Made by a program: the position numbers and the translations under genes. DNA of 19,615 nucleotides. Source: Oscillospiraceae bacterium (GTDB lineage: Bacteria; Bacillota; Clostridia; Oscillospirales; Acutalibacteraceae). Positions 1 through 9,143 of the stretch are shown here, in pieces. The notes below the pieces were generated by a model. It had not been told where the DNA came from. It saw only the letters and a program-made list of their open reading frames with translations, and did not search any database. The stretch is taken from positions 1 to 19,615 of the forward strand of contig JAISRF010000027.1 of the NCBI GenBank assembly GCA_031273775.1, in the 5' to 3' direction. The stretch's first letter is position 1. Every line of letters starts with the position of its first letter.

Positions 1-1869
1 CGTCTTTCCCTGTATTCCTACGCGGAATTTGACCTTACCGGCTACTCACGGTACAGTGATTACAATTCCTATGTCCATGCGGAATATGACTCGGACAGCA
101 ATCTGATTGTGTGCTTCAACGGCGCAATGGAGCGGCCTCATGCGTGGTTTAATGGATTTATGGCGTCGGATTTGGCGCCGGTCGCGTTTGATACCTCCAA
201 AGCAGCCTTTTTGGGTGTATACGGCAGTATCTTTGAGCCGGATGGCCTGAAATCCGAAAAGCTTTCCGGCTCGAAAGCCGGCTGCGAGCAGATGGCCGGA
301 GCGCTTCAGCATGATTTTGACCTGCAGTCCGGCGAAAGCGTGCGGCTGCAGGTGCTCATAGGCGTCGTCGACAGCATGGAAACAGGAAAGCAAATCACAA
401 AATCTCTGTTTTGCCCGGGGAAAATCGAAGCGGATTTCAGTGCGCTCACCCTCGCAAAACAAGAACTTTCCGAGCGCGTTTTCATAGAAACGCCGGATGA
501 AAAGCTGAACGCCCTTACGAATTCATGGCTGAAGCAGCAGATTCAGCTCTGCGCCGAGGCGGGGCGGGATACGGGTAAAGGCTTTCGGGATCAATTGCAA
601 GACGCGTGGGCATCAGCGACCTTTAATCCCGCGTTGGCCAGGGAAAAGATTCTGGAAACTTTAACGCATATGTACGCGGACGGGCGCTGCGTGCGAGGCT
701 GGTTGCCGCTGGACAGCCATATATATTCAGACGGCCCCGTGTGGATACCGCCGGCGGTGAACGCCTACATCAAGGAAACGGGGGATATCGGTTTTCTGGA
801 GCATCCGGTACAATACTTGGACGGCGGAGAAGATACGGTTTGGGAGCACATTCTTACCGCCATGCGCTTTGCGTCGGATGACACAGGGGCGCACGGACTG
901 GTGCATTCCCGTGACGGGGATTGGAACGATTCCCTGAATATGACCGGTCTTGAAGGCAGGGGAGAATCGGTCTGGACGTCCATTGCCCTTTGCTATGCGT
1001 TGCAAAATACCGCCGAAATGGCGGACAGATTGATGGGCAGATCCGATATAAAGGCAGAAATGGCGGAGCGCGAGGCGCGCATGAAAGAGGCTGTCAACGG
1101 GGCGGGCTGGGATGGGCAGTGGTATCTGGCCGCCATCAACGACTTTGGGGAAAGTGTGGGCAGCCATACCGAAAAAGAGGGAATGATCTACCTTAATTCC
1201 CAAACGTGGGCGATATTGGCGGGTGTCGCGGACGCGGACAGGCGCGAAAAGTGTCTTGACGCACTGGATACATATCTGGACAGCGCATACGGTCCCTTGA
1301 CCCTGTACCCCACCTATACAAGCTTCAACAACCGCATCGGGCGGCTTACGGGTTTTGTCCCCGGTATATGGGAAAACGGAACGCCCTACTGTCACGGCGG
1401 AACATTTAAGGTTGTGGCGGACTGTCTGTGCGGTAGGGGCGACAAGGCCTATGAAACCGTGTTGAAAATACTGCCGGATTCCAAAGGAAACCCCTCCGTG
1501 TATTCCGGGTGCGAACCGTACGCTTTGACCAATATGTACTTCGGGCCGGATAATCCCAGGGCGGGAAAAACCGTGTTCGCGTGGGTTACGGGAACAGCGG
1601 GTTGGATGTTCCGGGCAATTACGCAACATATGCTGGGCTTTACGCCCGCCTATGACGGTTTCACGGTGAACCCCTGTATTCCCTCTAATTGGGAAAAGGC
1701 GGTTCTTCGCCGGAAATTCCGCGGGGACACTTATATTATCACCATCCATAACGGGAGCGGCGCGCAAAGCGGCGTACAACGGTTGGAGGTGGACGGGAAA
1801 GCGATGGAAACGCTTCATATAAAGCTGTTCGGAGACGGAAAACCGCACACTGTGGATGTGTATTTATGA
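1..1869 (+). CDS. GH94-family glycoside phosphorylase, 3' part (5' end outside window)
   Basis: The frame is open from the first base, so the gene begins upstream; 622 codons are visible, and cellobiose-phosphorylase-type proteins are about 800 residues, so roughly the N-terminal 200 are missing. The visible protein opens at the end of the beta-sandwich domain (YAEFDLTGYSRYSDYNSY) and continues into the (alpha/alpha)6 catalytic domain. The signature GDWNDSLN lies at bases 916-939; its first Asp (codon at 919) aligns with the general acid of GH94 enzymes. Other family landmarks are FRDQLQDAWA (about 586-615), ENGTPYCHGG (about 1372-1402) and TGTAGWMFRAIT near the end. GH94 enzymes cleave beta-glucosides by phosphorolysis, giving a sugar 1-phosphate. 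The acceptor specificity (cellobiose, laminaribiose, beta-1,2-glucan and others) cannot be read from sequence alone. It stops with TGA, 54 bases before the next gene, and appears to head or continue a plus-strand operon. Confidence 0.88.
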   Translation, partial: RLSLYSYAEFDLTGYSRYSDYNSYVHAEYDSDSNLIVCFNGAMERPHAWFNGFMASDLAPVAFDTSKAAFLGVYGSIFEPDGLKSEKLSGSKAGCEQMAGALQHDFDLQSGESVRLQVLIGVVDSMETGKQITKSLFCPGKIEADFSALTLAKQELSERVFIETPDEKLNALTNSWLKQQIQLCAEAGRDTGKGFRDQLQDAWASATFNPALAREKILETLTHMYADGRCVRGWLPLDSHIYSDGPVWIPPAVNAYIKETGDIGFLEHPVQYLDGGEDTVWEHILTAMRFASDDTGAHGLVHSRDGDWNDSLNMTGLEGRGESVWTSIALCYALQNTAEMADRLMGRSDIKAEMAEREARMKEAVNGAGWDGQWYLAAINDFGESVGSHTEKEGMIYLNSQTWAILAGVADADRREKCLDALDTYLDSAYGPLTLYPTYTSFNNRIGRLTGFVPGIWENGTPYCHGGTFKVVADCLCGRGDKAYETVLKILPDSKGNPSVYSGCEPYALTNMYFGPDNPRAGKTVFAWVTGTAGWMFRAITQHMLGFTPAYDGFTVNPCIPSNWEKAVLRRKFRGDTYIITIHNGSGAQSGVQRLEVDGKAMETLHIKLFGDGKPHTVDVYL

Positions 1870-1910
1870 TATTTTTAACGGCAGCGAAATCAATTCGCAG
1901 TCTATTGACA

Positions 1911-1917
1911 GGGGGAG
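1911..1917 (+). promoter_or_regulatory. Ribosome binding site supporting a TTG start at 1924
   Basis: GGGGGAG sits 6 bases before a TTG codon that opens the GH116 frame exactly where family homology begins (KYGFVYEGNKTREISFPLGG). No ATG lies nearby in frame, so TTG is the likely start. Confidence 0.6.
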
Positions 1918-1923
1918 AAGCAT

Positions 1924-4526
1924 TTGGATTTAAAATACGGCTTTGTTTATGAGGGGAACAAAACCCGCGAAATATCTTTTCCGCTGGGAGGTATAGGCGC
2001 CGGGTGCGTCGGACTGGGCGGCAACGGGCGTCTAATGGATTTTGAAATCTTTAACCGGCCCAACAAATGTAGCTACAACGGGTATTCCGGTCTTGCCGTA
2101 AAGGCGGAAGACGAATCCGGCGTAGTGGACGCGCGTTGCTTGCAGGGGGATATGCTGTCCGGCTATACCGGCGACCCGCTGGGTAACTACGGTCACGGCG
2201 TAAATCAGCAGAGCATGGCGGGCTGTCCGCATTTTGAGCGCTCGTCGTTTACCGGCGCGTTTCCCTTCGCCAGGGTTGATCTTTCCGACGGGCATTTTCC
2301 GGGGCAGGTGTCTCTTACAGCCGGAAATCCCTTTATTCCCTTGAATGACAAGGATTCCAGCCTGCCCGGCGCGTTTTTTGAGCTTGCGTTTACCAATCCT
2401 ACGGAGCGCGCGCTCACCTATACCACGGCCTTTTTTCTCGCCAACCCTGCCGCCGGGAAAAACAGGCATGTTTTTCACGAAAAGCCCGGTGTCTCATATC
2501 TGGTGCTGGACAATGATAACCACGCTCCGGACGCCGCCGAATACGGTCATTTGTGTATCGCCACGGACTCCGACGCCGCGGCGCATCAAAATTATTGGTA
2601 CAGGGCTCGTGGGCCGATCCTCTGACTGTGTTCTGGAAAAGTTTTTCCATGCCGGGAAAAATCACGAACCGGGAATATGAGGGGGGCGCGGGCACAGGCC
2701 GGGATACCGCCGTCCTGAGCGCGTCTGTGCGGCTGGCGCCCGGCGAAACGAAAAGTGTAACCTTTGTTCTGGCATGGTATTACCCTAATTATTCCAATTA
2801 CTGGAACCCGCTTCGGGATGAAAGCGGCGCTCCGCTACCCACCCTGTGGAAAAATTATTACGCCACGCTGTTCCGCAGCGCAGCGGATTGCGCCGTGTAT
2901 ATGCTTGAAAACGCGGAGCGGTTGCTGGGTGATTCCCTGATCTTTCAGAACGCCCTGTTTTCATCCGACCTACCGGAGAGTGTCCTGGACGCCGTAACCT
3001 CTTCACTGTCGGTTTTAAAATCCCCCACCTGTCTCCGGCTGGAGGACGGCTCCTTTTACGCCTTTGAGGGCTGCAACAAAAACAGCGGTTCCTGCGAGGG
3101 AAGCTGTACGCATGTTTGGAATTACGCCTACGCGCTGCCTTTTCTGTTTCCCGCGCTGGAACGTTCCATGCGCGAGCTGGATTTTAAGCACAATATGGAC
3201 GAATTCGGCGGGATGGCGTTTCGGCTTATGCTGCCCCCCGGTCGAAAACGTTCGGGCTTTCGGCCTTGCGCCGACGGGCAGCTCGGCGGTGTGGTAAAGG
3301 TGTACCGCGACTGGAAAATCAGCGGGGACGATGCGTGGCTGAAGCGGCTGTGGCCGCAGGTGAAGCGGTGCATTGCCTATGCGTGGTCTGAGGGCAATCC
3401 TGACAGATGGGACAGCGGGAAAACCGGTGTACTCACCGGCAGGCAGCATCACACGCTGGATATGGAGCTGTTCGGCCCCAATTCCTGGCTGACCGGGTTT
3501 TATCTGGCCGCTCTGAAAAGCGCTGCGGAGATGGCGGGGTATTTGGAAGACTGGGAAGCGGGCGCGGAATATACGGAGTTGTTCGCGAAGGGAAAACGCT
3601 ATGTTGAGGAGAACCTGTTCAACGGGGAATTTTTCTTTCAGAAAATTGATTTAAAGGACAGATCCGTAACGGCTTCCTTCCGCAACGCCGAAGGTTACTG
3701 GAATGAGGAAGCGGGGGAGACCAAGTACCAGATCGGCGAGGGGTGCGGAATCGATCAAGTTGTGGCGCAGTGGCACGCGAATATTTGCGGCCTGGGGGAG
3801 ATATTTGACCGGGAAAAGGTGCGGAGCGCGCTGCGTTCGGTCTATCGATACAACTATGTGAAGGATTTTCGTTCATTTTTCAACCCCTGCCGGATTTACT
3901 GCCTGAACGGGGAAACCGGAACGGTCATTTGCAGCTGGCCGGACGCGGACAAAAAACCGCTGATTCCCGTTCCTTACGCCGAGGAAACCATGCACGGCTT
4001 TGAGTATCAGCTTGCGGCGCATATGCTTCAGGAAGGCATGATCAGGGAGGGCACAGAGCTGATAAAGGCGGTGCGCGACCGGTATGACGGGGAAAAACGC
4101 AATCCCTGGAATGAGCTCGAATGCGGAAGCAATTACGCGCGCTCCATGTCTGTATATACCGCGCTGACGGCCTTTTCGGGTTTTACCTTTGACAGCCCCG
4201 GGCGCGCGATCGGCTTTAATCCCGTTGCGGAAGAGGATTTTCAATGCTTTTGGTGCCTGAACACCGGCTGGGGCATGTTTGAAAAGAACGCTTCCGGCGC
4301 GTGCGTCAGGCTGCTGTACGGGGAAATTACCCTTCGGACCGTCCGTCTGCCGTTTTTGGACGTGCAAAGAGTCGCGCTGAACGGAGAGGATCTGGCGTTT
4401 GGGCAAAGCCCGGGCGTTACGCTGGAAGAACCGGTGACCCTTCGCCGCGGGGATGTTCTCGCGTTTTACGCGGACACCGACGTCTCTGCCGGCGGAAACA
4501 CAATCAAGGGGAGGGATACTTTATAA
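1924..4526 (+). pseudogene. GH116-family beta-glycosidase, disrupted by a 1-base frameshift
   Basis: Two overlapping frames together give one GH116 (GBA2/bacterial beta-glucosidase type) protein of about 867 residues. The first part runs from the TTG at 1924 to a stop at 2623-2625; the second is in the -1 frame and open to the TAA at 4524-4526. The conserved family string YWYRGSWADPLTVFW is restored by adding one G to the GGG run at 2603-2605. The N-terminal domain carries GGIGAGCVGLGGNGRLMDFE and EIFNRP. The toroid catalytic domain carries CEGSCTHVWNY, with Glu codon 3096 (residue about 392 of the repaired protein) as likely nucleophile, and TLDMELFGPNSW, with Asp codon 3459 (about 513) as likely acid/base; both assignments are by analogy with characterised GH116 enzymes. 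No signal peptide is seen. No other lesion is present, so this may be a recent mutation or a base-calling error rather than old decay. An ATG at 2649 could start the second part separately. Confidence 0.85.
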
Positions 4527-4587
4527 AGCGAACGAAGTAATTGGAAAAACTTACTGTAAATCACAAAAATCAGTGAGGATGGATGAT

Positions 4588-6381
4588 ATGAAAATTTCAG
4601 TTAAGAGCAATATGCCGTGTGATATACAACCGGAGAAAGCAGTATTTACTCCGCGCGTAGAACTGCTCAGATTTGTAATGAAGCTGGATTTTACGTTTGA
4701 CGCTAACGGCGACGAATACATTCTGTTCCCCGCGTCGGTGTATGACGGCAACCGCTTTGCCATGCTGGACAAAAAAGTTTTCGCCCCGGAGGATATGTTT
4801 CCGGATATGCCGCTCACCGTATTTCCCACAGCGCCTCATCTGAACAGGGATGGGAGCGGTGATATACGTATAAAAACAGGCAATGTATCCGTACCATGTT
4901 GCGGCGTGTTTTCCCGCAGCCGAAAAAAAGCGTTTTTGGTATTCACAACACAGGGGATCGAGAATGGCCTCGGGAATGCGGAAAAGGGGCAGAACAATTT
5001 TGGCATGTCCTACACGAAGGGATGCTTTACGATTTTTTATCCCGGTACGGGAGATTTTACGTTTCCGGTGGGAAGCAGAGTGGAAATCCCGTATAAGCTG
5101 CTGGAGTTTGACTGTGAAAGCATAACGGCGTTTTACCGTGTATTTTTTGAGAATCGAAAAATTATGGAAATGCCCTGCGAACGACCCTTGGCACCTGACT
5201 GGAATGAAATTTTTTCCGTTCAGGAGGACAAATATAACCGTATGAACTGGTATGAAAATCTTGGTTGCTACGGTTGTTCCATCTTAGGCGGGGATCCCCG
5301 TTGCTGGCAGCCGGGCTGGACGGGCGGCGCGATTTCCAGCTACCCTTTGCTGAAATTGGGCGGTAGGGAAACCAAAGAACGCGCCATAAAAACATTGGAG
5401 TTTTTGTTCAAGACACAGAGAAAATCCGGCTTCTTTACAAGCATGATTAAGAATGATGATAGTTCACATGACGATTTTTTCGGTTATAAGTCTGACGCCA
5501 AACAGCATGTTCACCTTATCCGTAAATCGGCGGATGTGCTGTACTACCTGTTCAAACATTTTTTGTTAATGCAAGAAGTGCCGCCATCTTTTGAAGAAGG
5601 CACAAAAAAACTGGCGGACGCTTTTGTAAAGCTGTGGGATACATACGGCCAGTTCGGCCAGTTTGTAGACAGTAATACAGGAAAACTCCTGGCCGGCAAT
5701 TCCGCGAGTGGAGGTATTGCCCCCGCCGGGCTTGCGGCGGCTTACCGATATTTCCAAAACACGGATTATTTGCGGGTAGCGGAAGCTTCTGCCAGGATGA
5801 TGTATGAGCGCGATATATGCGCCGGTGTGACGGGCGGCGGTCCCGGAGACGCCATACAATCGCCCGATTCGGAGAGCGCGTTTGCGCTGCTGGAAAGCTA
5901 TGTCGCCCTGTATGAGGAAACCAAAAATCCGGATTATCTGAAAATGGCACAGGATACGGCGCATTTGTGTTCAAGCTGGGTTGTAGCCTATAACTTCCGT
6001 TTTCCGTCAAAGAGCGAATTTGCCCGGTTGGGGATTCGAAGCGTGGGCACCGTGTTTGCCAATGTTAAAAACAAGCACTCGGCTCCCGGAATCTGTACCT
6101 ACTCCGGCGAGTGTTTGCGGCGATTGTGGAAATACACCGGCGATGCGCTCTACATGGAGCTGCTGAAAGATATATATTTGGCCATTCCGCAGTGTATGTC
6201 CACCGAAGAACGGCCGGTTTACAATCACAGCGTCCAACCTCCCACGGCAAGCCCGCCCGGCTTTGCGTGCGAACGGGTAAACACCTCCGACTGGGAGGGC
6301 TACGGTATGGTGGGCAACATCTGGGGTCTCAGCACCTGGCCGGAGGTTTCCCTGATGCTGACCATTGCGGAAATCGTGTAA
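4588..6381 (+). CDS. Uncharacterised protein, probable (alpha/alpha)6-toroid carbohydrate-active enzyme
   Basis: A 597-residue protein with an N-terminal beta-rich region (residues about 1-200, e.g. DEYILFPASVYDGNRFAML) followed by a helical region (about 230-597) with the look of a six-hairpin glycosidase: repeated aromatic/helical segments, GGIAPAGLAAAYRYFQ, GGGPGDAIQSPDSESAFALL (Asp427 and Glu429 are candidate acidic residues) and DWEGYGMVGNIWG near the C terminus. I cannot assign a numbered GH family. ATG 4588 is chosen because GAGG at 4575-4578 is spaced correctly; the ATG at 4579 is too close to it, and the upstream extension into 4453 only overlaps the previous gene. It lies 61 bases after the GH116 gene and is followed 14 bases later by the GH95-like gene, so it is probably in the same operon. 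The role in oligosaccharide breakdown is inferred from fold and context only. Confidence 0.75.
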   Translation: MKISVKSNMPCDIQPEKAVFTPRVELLRFVMKLDFTFDANGDEYILFPASVYDGNRFAMLDKKVFAPEDMFPDMPLTVFPTAPHLNRDGSGDIRIKTGNVSVPCCGVFSRSRKKAFLVFTTQGIENGLGNAEKGQNNFGMSYTKGCFTIFYPGTGDFTFPVGSRVEIPYKLLEFDCESITAFYRVFFENRKIMEMPCERPLAPDWNEIFSVQEDKYNRMNWYENLGCYGCSILGGDPRCWQPGWTGGAISSYPLLKLGGRETKERAIKTLEFLFKTQRKSGFFTSMIKNDDSSHDDFFGYKSDAKQHVHLIRKSADVLYYLFKHFLLMQEVPPSFEEGTKKLADAFVKLWDTYGQFGQFVDSNTGKLLAGNSASGGIAPAGLAAAYRYFQNTDYLRVAEASARMMYERDICAGVTGGGPGDAIQSPDSESAFALLESYVALYEETKNPDYLKMAQDTAHLCSSWVVAYNFRFPSKSEFARLGIRSVGTVFANVKNKHSAPGICTYSGECLRRLWKYTGDALYMELLKDIYLAIPQCMSTEERPVYNHSVQPPTASPPGFACERVNTSDWEGYGMVGNIWGLSTWPEVSLMLTIAEIV

Positions 6382-6395
6382 GGATGGAAAGATTC

Positions 6396-8951
6396 ATGAA
6401 AAGGCACAACGCGGTGGACTGGGAAGCCGTTCAAAAAAATGTGGGGCGGTATACAGGGCAATGGACTGACCCGGCGCTGCACGGGCAAGAGAGCAACCGA
6501 TTGCCAGACACGGCGCTGATGGGAAACGGCGATATCGGTGTCTCGTCCGGTGGAAACGCGAATGAAAAGACTTTTTACATCGGCAAGGGCAATTTCTGGA
6601 CAGTGACCGGTCAAGACGGAAACACGGTGACCGGCTCCGTCAGGACAGTGGGAGGAATTACCCTGAAGGCTGCGGGGAAACTCCGAAACCGGACACACGG
6701 CGGTTTTTCCGAAACGCAGGATATACTCCGGGCAGAGGTGCGCACCGTACAGACAATTGCAGATGCGGAGCTTCACATTAAAACATGGACATCGGCAACG
6801 GAAAACATTATCGTTATGGAAATCACCAATAACGGAGCGGTTCAGGTGGAACTGTCGGTTGTTCCCTTTGTCCGAAAAGGGCTTCCCGTCTCCGCGGCGG
6901 TATACGGCGATATTGCGCTGGTTACCCGCGATACCGCCGATCCGATGGGAATCAACGCGGTGTTTTTTGCTTCGGAGGAGGTACGGGTTAAGGCGTGGCG
7001 CTCCCGAGCGGCAATCGCGGCTAAGGTGATCGGCGCGCGGGTGACGGAAGCCCGGTCTGGCGGCGAGGATAACGGCTTGCTGTTTAATTGGTCAGTTACC
7101 AAGGGCGGTGACGCGGGTCGTCACGTCGCCGCGATTTCCTTTGCCGTTCTCGCGGGACAAACCGTCTATGTCGTTACGGCGGTGACCGGTGGCGGGAAAA
7201 CCTATGATTTTTACGGCAAACTCAATCCCGGGCAGCGCGATCCTGTCGGGGATGCGCGTGATATTCTGTCCGGATTCAGTTCGGAGCGGGATATAAGGCG
7301 GCTCCGAGAGGCTCATGACGCGTGGTGGAATGAATACTGGCGCGCCTCTTATGTGGATATAATCTCCGGCAACGGCGGTGACACGGACTTGGAAACCGTA
7401 CAGCGGTATTATTACGGGGCACAGTATATGCTTGCCTGTACCGCGCGGGAGGGCAAGGTCGCGCCGGGTCTGTACGGCGTGTGGGTGACAGGGGATAACC
7501 CCGCGTGGAACGGTGACTACACGCTGAATTACAATTTCATCGCCACATGGTACGGGGCGGGATCATCCAATAGGGCTTCCTTTATCAGACCCGCCGCGGA
7601 CGCGATGGCGGATTTTATGCAGGAGGGATACTGACGCTCTGAGCATTGGATTCACAAACTGTCCACAGGTTCTGATGCCGATTGGTATGTAAAAGCCACA
7701 AACGGAGCGTCTCTGAATGATTCCGCTGATATTAACAATTATATCCAGAACAGACCAGACTTGAAAGACGGTATTTCCGGCGGGTTGTTTTATCCTCTGC
7801 ATATCGGTCCATGGGGGGTTGTGTCAAGCGATACGCTGTATTTGTGTGAAACCCTCGCGGCGGTTTACAGCGGACATCCCATTTTTAAATATTATGACTA
7901 TACACGGGACAGGGGATTCCTTGAAAAAGTTGTGTATCCCTACCTGAAAGGCTGTGTGACCTTTTTGGAGGGCTGGCTGGACAAAACCGACGGTCAATAT
8001 ACCGAACAAAACGGACGCTATGTATTAAAGGCCGGTTATAACGAGGGCTCTTGGTCAGTCAATCCCGCCATCGAAATCGCGCCTTACAAGACGGCACTGG
8101 ACAGGCTGATTGCTGCCGCCGAAGAGTTGGGACTGGACACGGACAAACGTGACCGGTGGCGCGCTTTGCGGGCGCGCATGCCGGAACAGCCGGCGGCGGA
8201 GATAAACGGTAAACTTGTTTATGCGGCTTCCGAGGATAAAACGGAGTTTAAAACTACCGTTGGCAGCAACTGCGTAACGCTTGACTGTATAATGCCCGCC
8301 GAACTGATAGGGTATTATTCACCGGAATCCGAACTGAGCATTGTCCGTAACACAGTGGATTTCATTTGCGCGCTTTCAGAGCGGATTTCGGTGGAGGCGT
8401 GGTTTCAGGGAAACAGTTTTCCGCGTATTTACACGGTCGCCGTCCGCTCGCGTTATGATGCTCGGACGGTTATAAAAAAGCTGGCCGAATGTCTGAACAG
8501 ACAGATGCGCTCCAATTTCCGCCTGGACGATGGCAGTCACGGCGTGGAAAAAATCGGCGCGACCGAAGCGGTCAACAATATGCTGCTGCTCTACGACAAA
8601 GGTGTGGTAAAGATATTCCCCAACTGGATTGAAGGAAAAAAGGCGAGTTTCGCAAACCTGCGGACTGTCGGCGGGTTCTTGTTCGCCGCACGGCACGATG
8701 GCAAACATGTCGAATCGCCGGTATATGTGACATCGGAGTGCGGCGGCAAGTTGACGGCGGCGGCACCGTGGGCAGAGGGGATGAGGGTATTTTTGCTTGA
8801 TGAAAACGGCGAAAAAACAAGCGAAATCTCTCTGACACAAGGCACCGCGCCGAATTGGAAAAATGAAATAACATACGGGTTTGAAACCATTCCAAAAGCA
8901 ACCTACCAAATGGAATGCCCACACGCCAAGGACGGCTCAATATGTAAATAA
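6396..8951 (+). pseudogene. GH95-related large glycosidase interrupted by an in-frame TGA
   Basis: One reading frame spans 851 codon positions and is interrupted only by TGA at 7632-7634 (412 codons before, 438 after). The first part has an N-terminal beta-sandwich (LMGNGDIGVSSGGN, as in GH95/GH65 N-domains) and enters a toroid domain with YYYGAQYMLACTAR, GLYGVWVTGDNPAWNGDYTL and NYN. The second part continues with LFYPLHIGPWG, EGSWSVNPAIEIAPY and a C-terminal beta domain, all typical of GH95-like proteins. Both halves are needed for one fold, so as written the enzyme is truncated. The 40 or so codons just after the TGA (7635-7760) use more A/T third positions than the flanks. ATG 6396 is preferred over ATG 6384, which has no room for a ribosome site; AAGGA at 6380-6384 precedes. 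The specificity is unknown. A sequencing or consensus error cannot be excluded. Confidence 0.78.
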
Positions 8952-8967
8952 AGGGGAATAATTAAAA

Positions 8968-9099
8968 ATGAACAAGTCGGACATGGAGCACTTGTTTCCC
9001 GTGTTAAGTAAGCTGAACCAGACCGGATGTAACTTCGGCCCCACGGTTTTGGTGGACGAAATCCGTAAGTATATGCCGAAAACGCGAATTGACGAATGA
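8968..9099 (+). CDS. Small 43-codon ORF of unknown function
   Basis: ATG 8968 to TGA 9097-9099, 43 residues starting MNKSDMEHLFPVLSKLNQTG and ending RKYMPKTRIDE. AAGGGG at 8951-8956 precedes it by 11 bases, overlapping the stop codon of the gene before, which suggests coupling. The peptide is soluble-looking, with two likely short helices around a TGCNFGPTVLV turn, and has no transmembrane segment or zinc motif. It fills most of the 186 bases between the GH95-like and GH95 genes, a gap that is long for this operon. I do not recognise it; it could be a genuine small protein or the surviving C-terminal end of a deleted enzyme. Confidence 0.45.
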   Translation: MNKSDMEHLFPVLSKLNQTGCNFGPTVLVDEIRKYMPKTRIDE

Positions 9100-9129
9100 A
9101 TTACACCTTGTTTACGGCGAAATAACGAG

Positions 9130-9134
9130 AGGAG
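9130..9134 (+). promoter_or_regulatory. Ribosome binding site of the GH95 gene
   Basis: AGGAG placed 9 bases before ATG 9144 and 3 before ATG 9138; it favours the second ATG as start. Confidence 0.6.
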
Positions 9135-9143
9135 TGAATGTCA

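Noticed and set aside
727..1848. Long antisense ORF of 373 codons opposite the GH94 gene
   Set aside because: It mirrors the GH94 frame, has a low-complexity basic composition and no family motif or ribosome site; it is a shadow of the GC-rich third positions.
2600..2612. Programmed -1 ribosomal frameshift in the GH116 gene
   Set aside because: No slippery heptamer of the X XXY YYZ type is present and a single missing G in a G run explains the shift more simply.
4453..4587. N-terminal extension of the uncharacterised toroid protein into the GH116 gene
   Set aside because: The extension is out of frame over GH116 coding sequence, and ATG 4588 has a properly spaced GAGG site.
7632..7634. TGA as selenocysteine or as tryptophan under an alternative code
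   Set aside because: Several genes here end normally with TGA (GH94, mgsA, queG-like, mreC-adjacent mreB), so TGA is a stop in this genome, and no SECIS-like hairpin is apparent directly after it.
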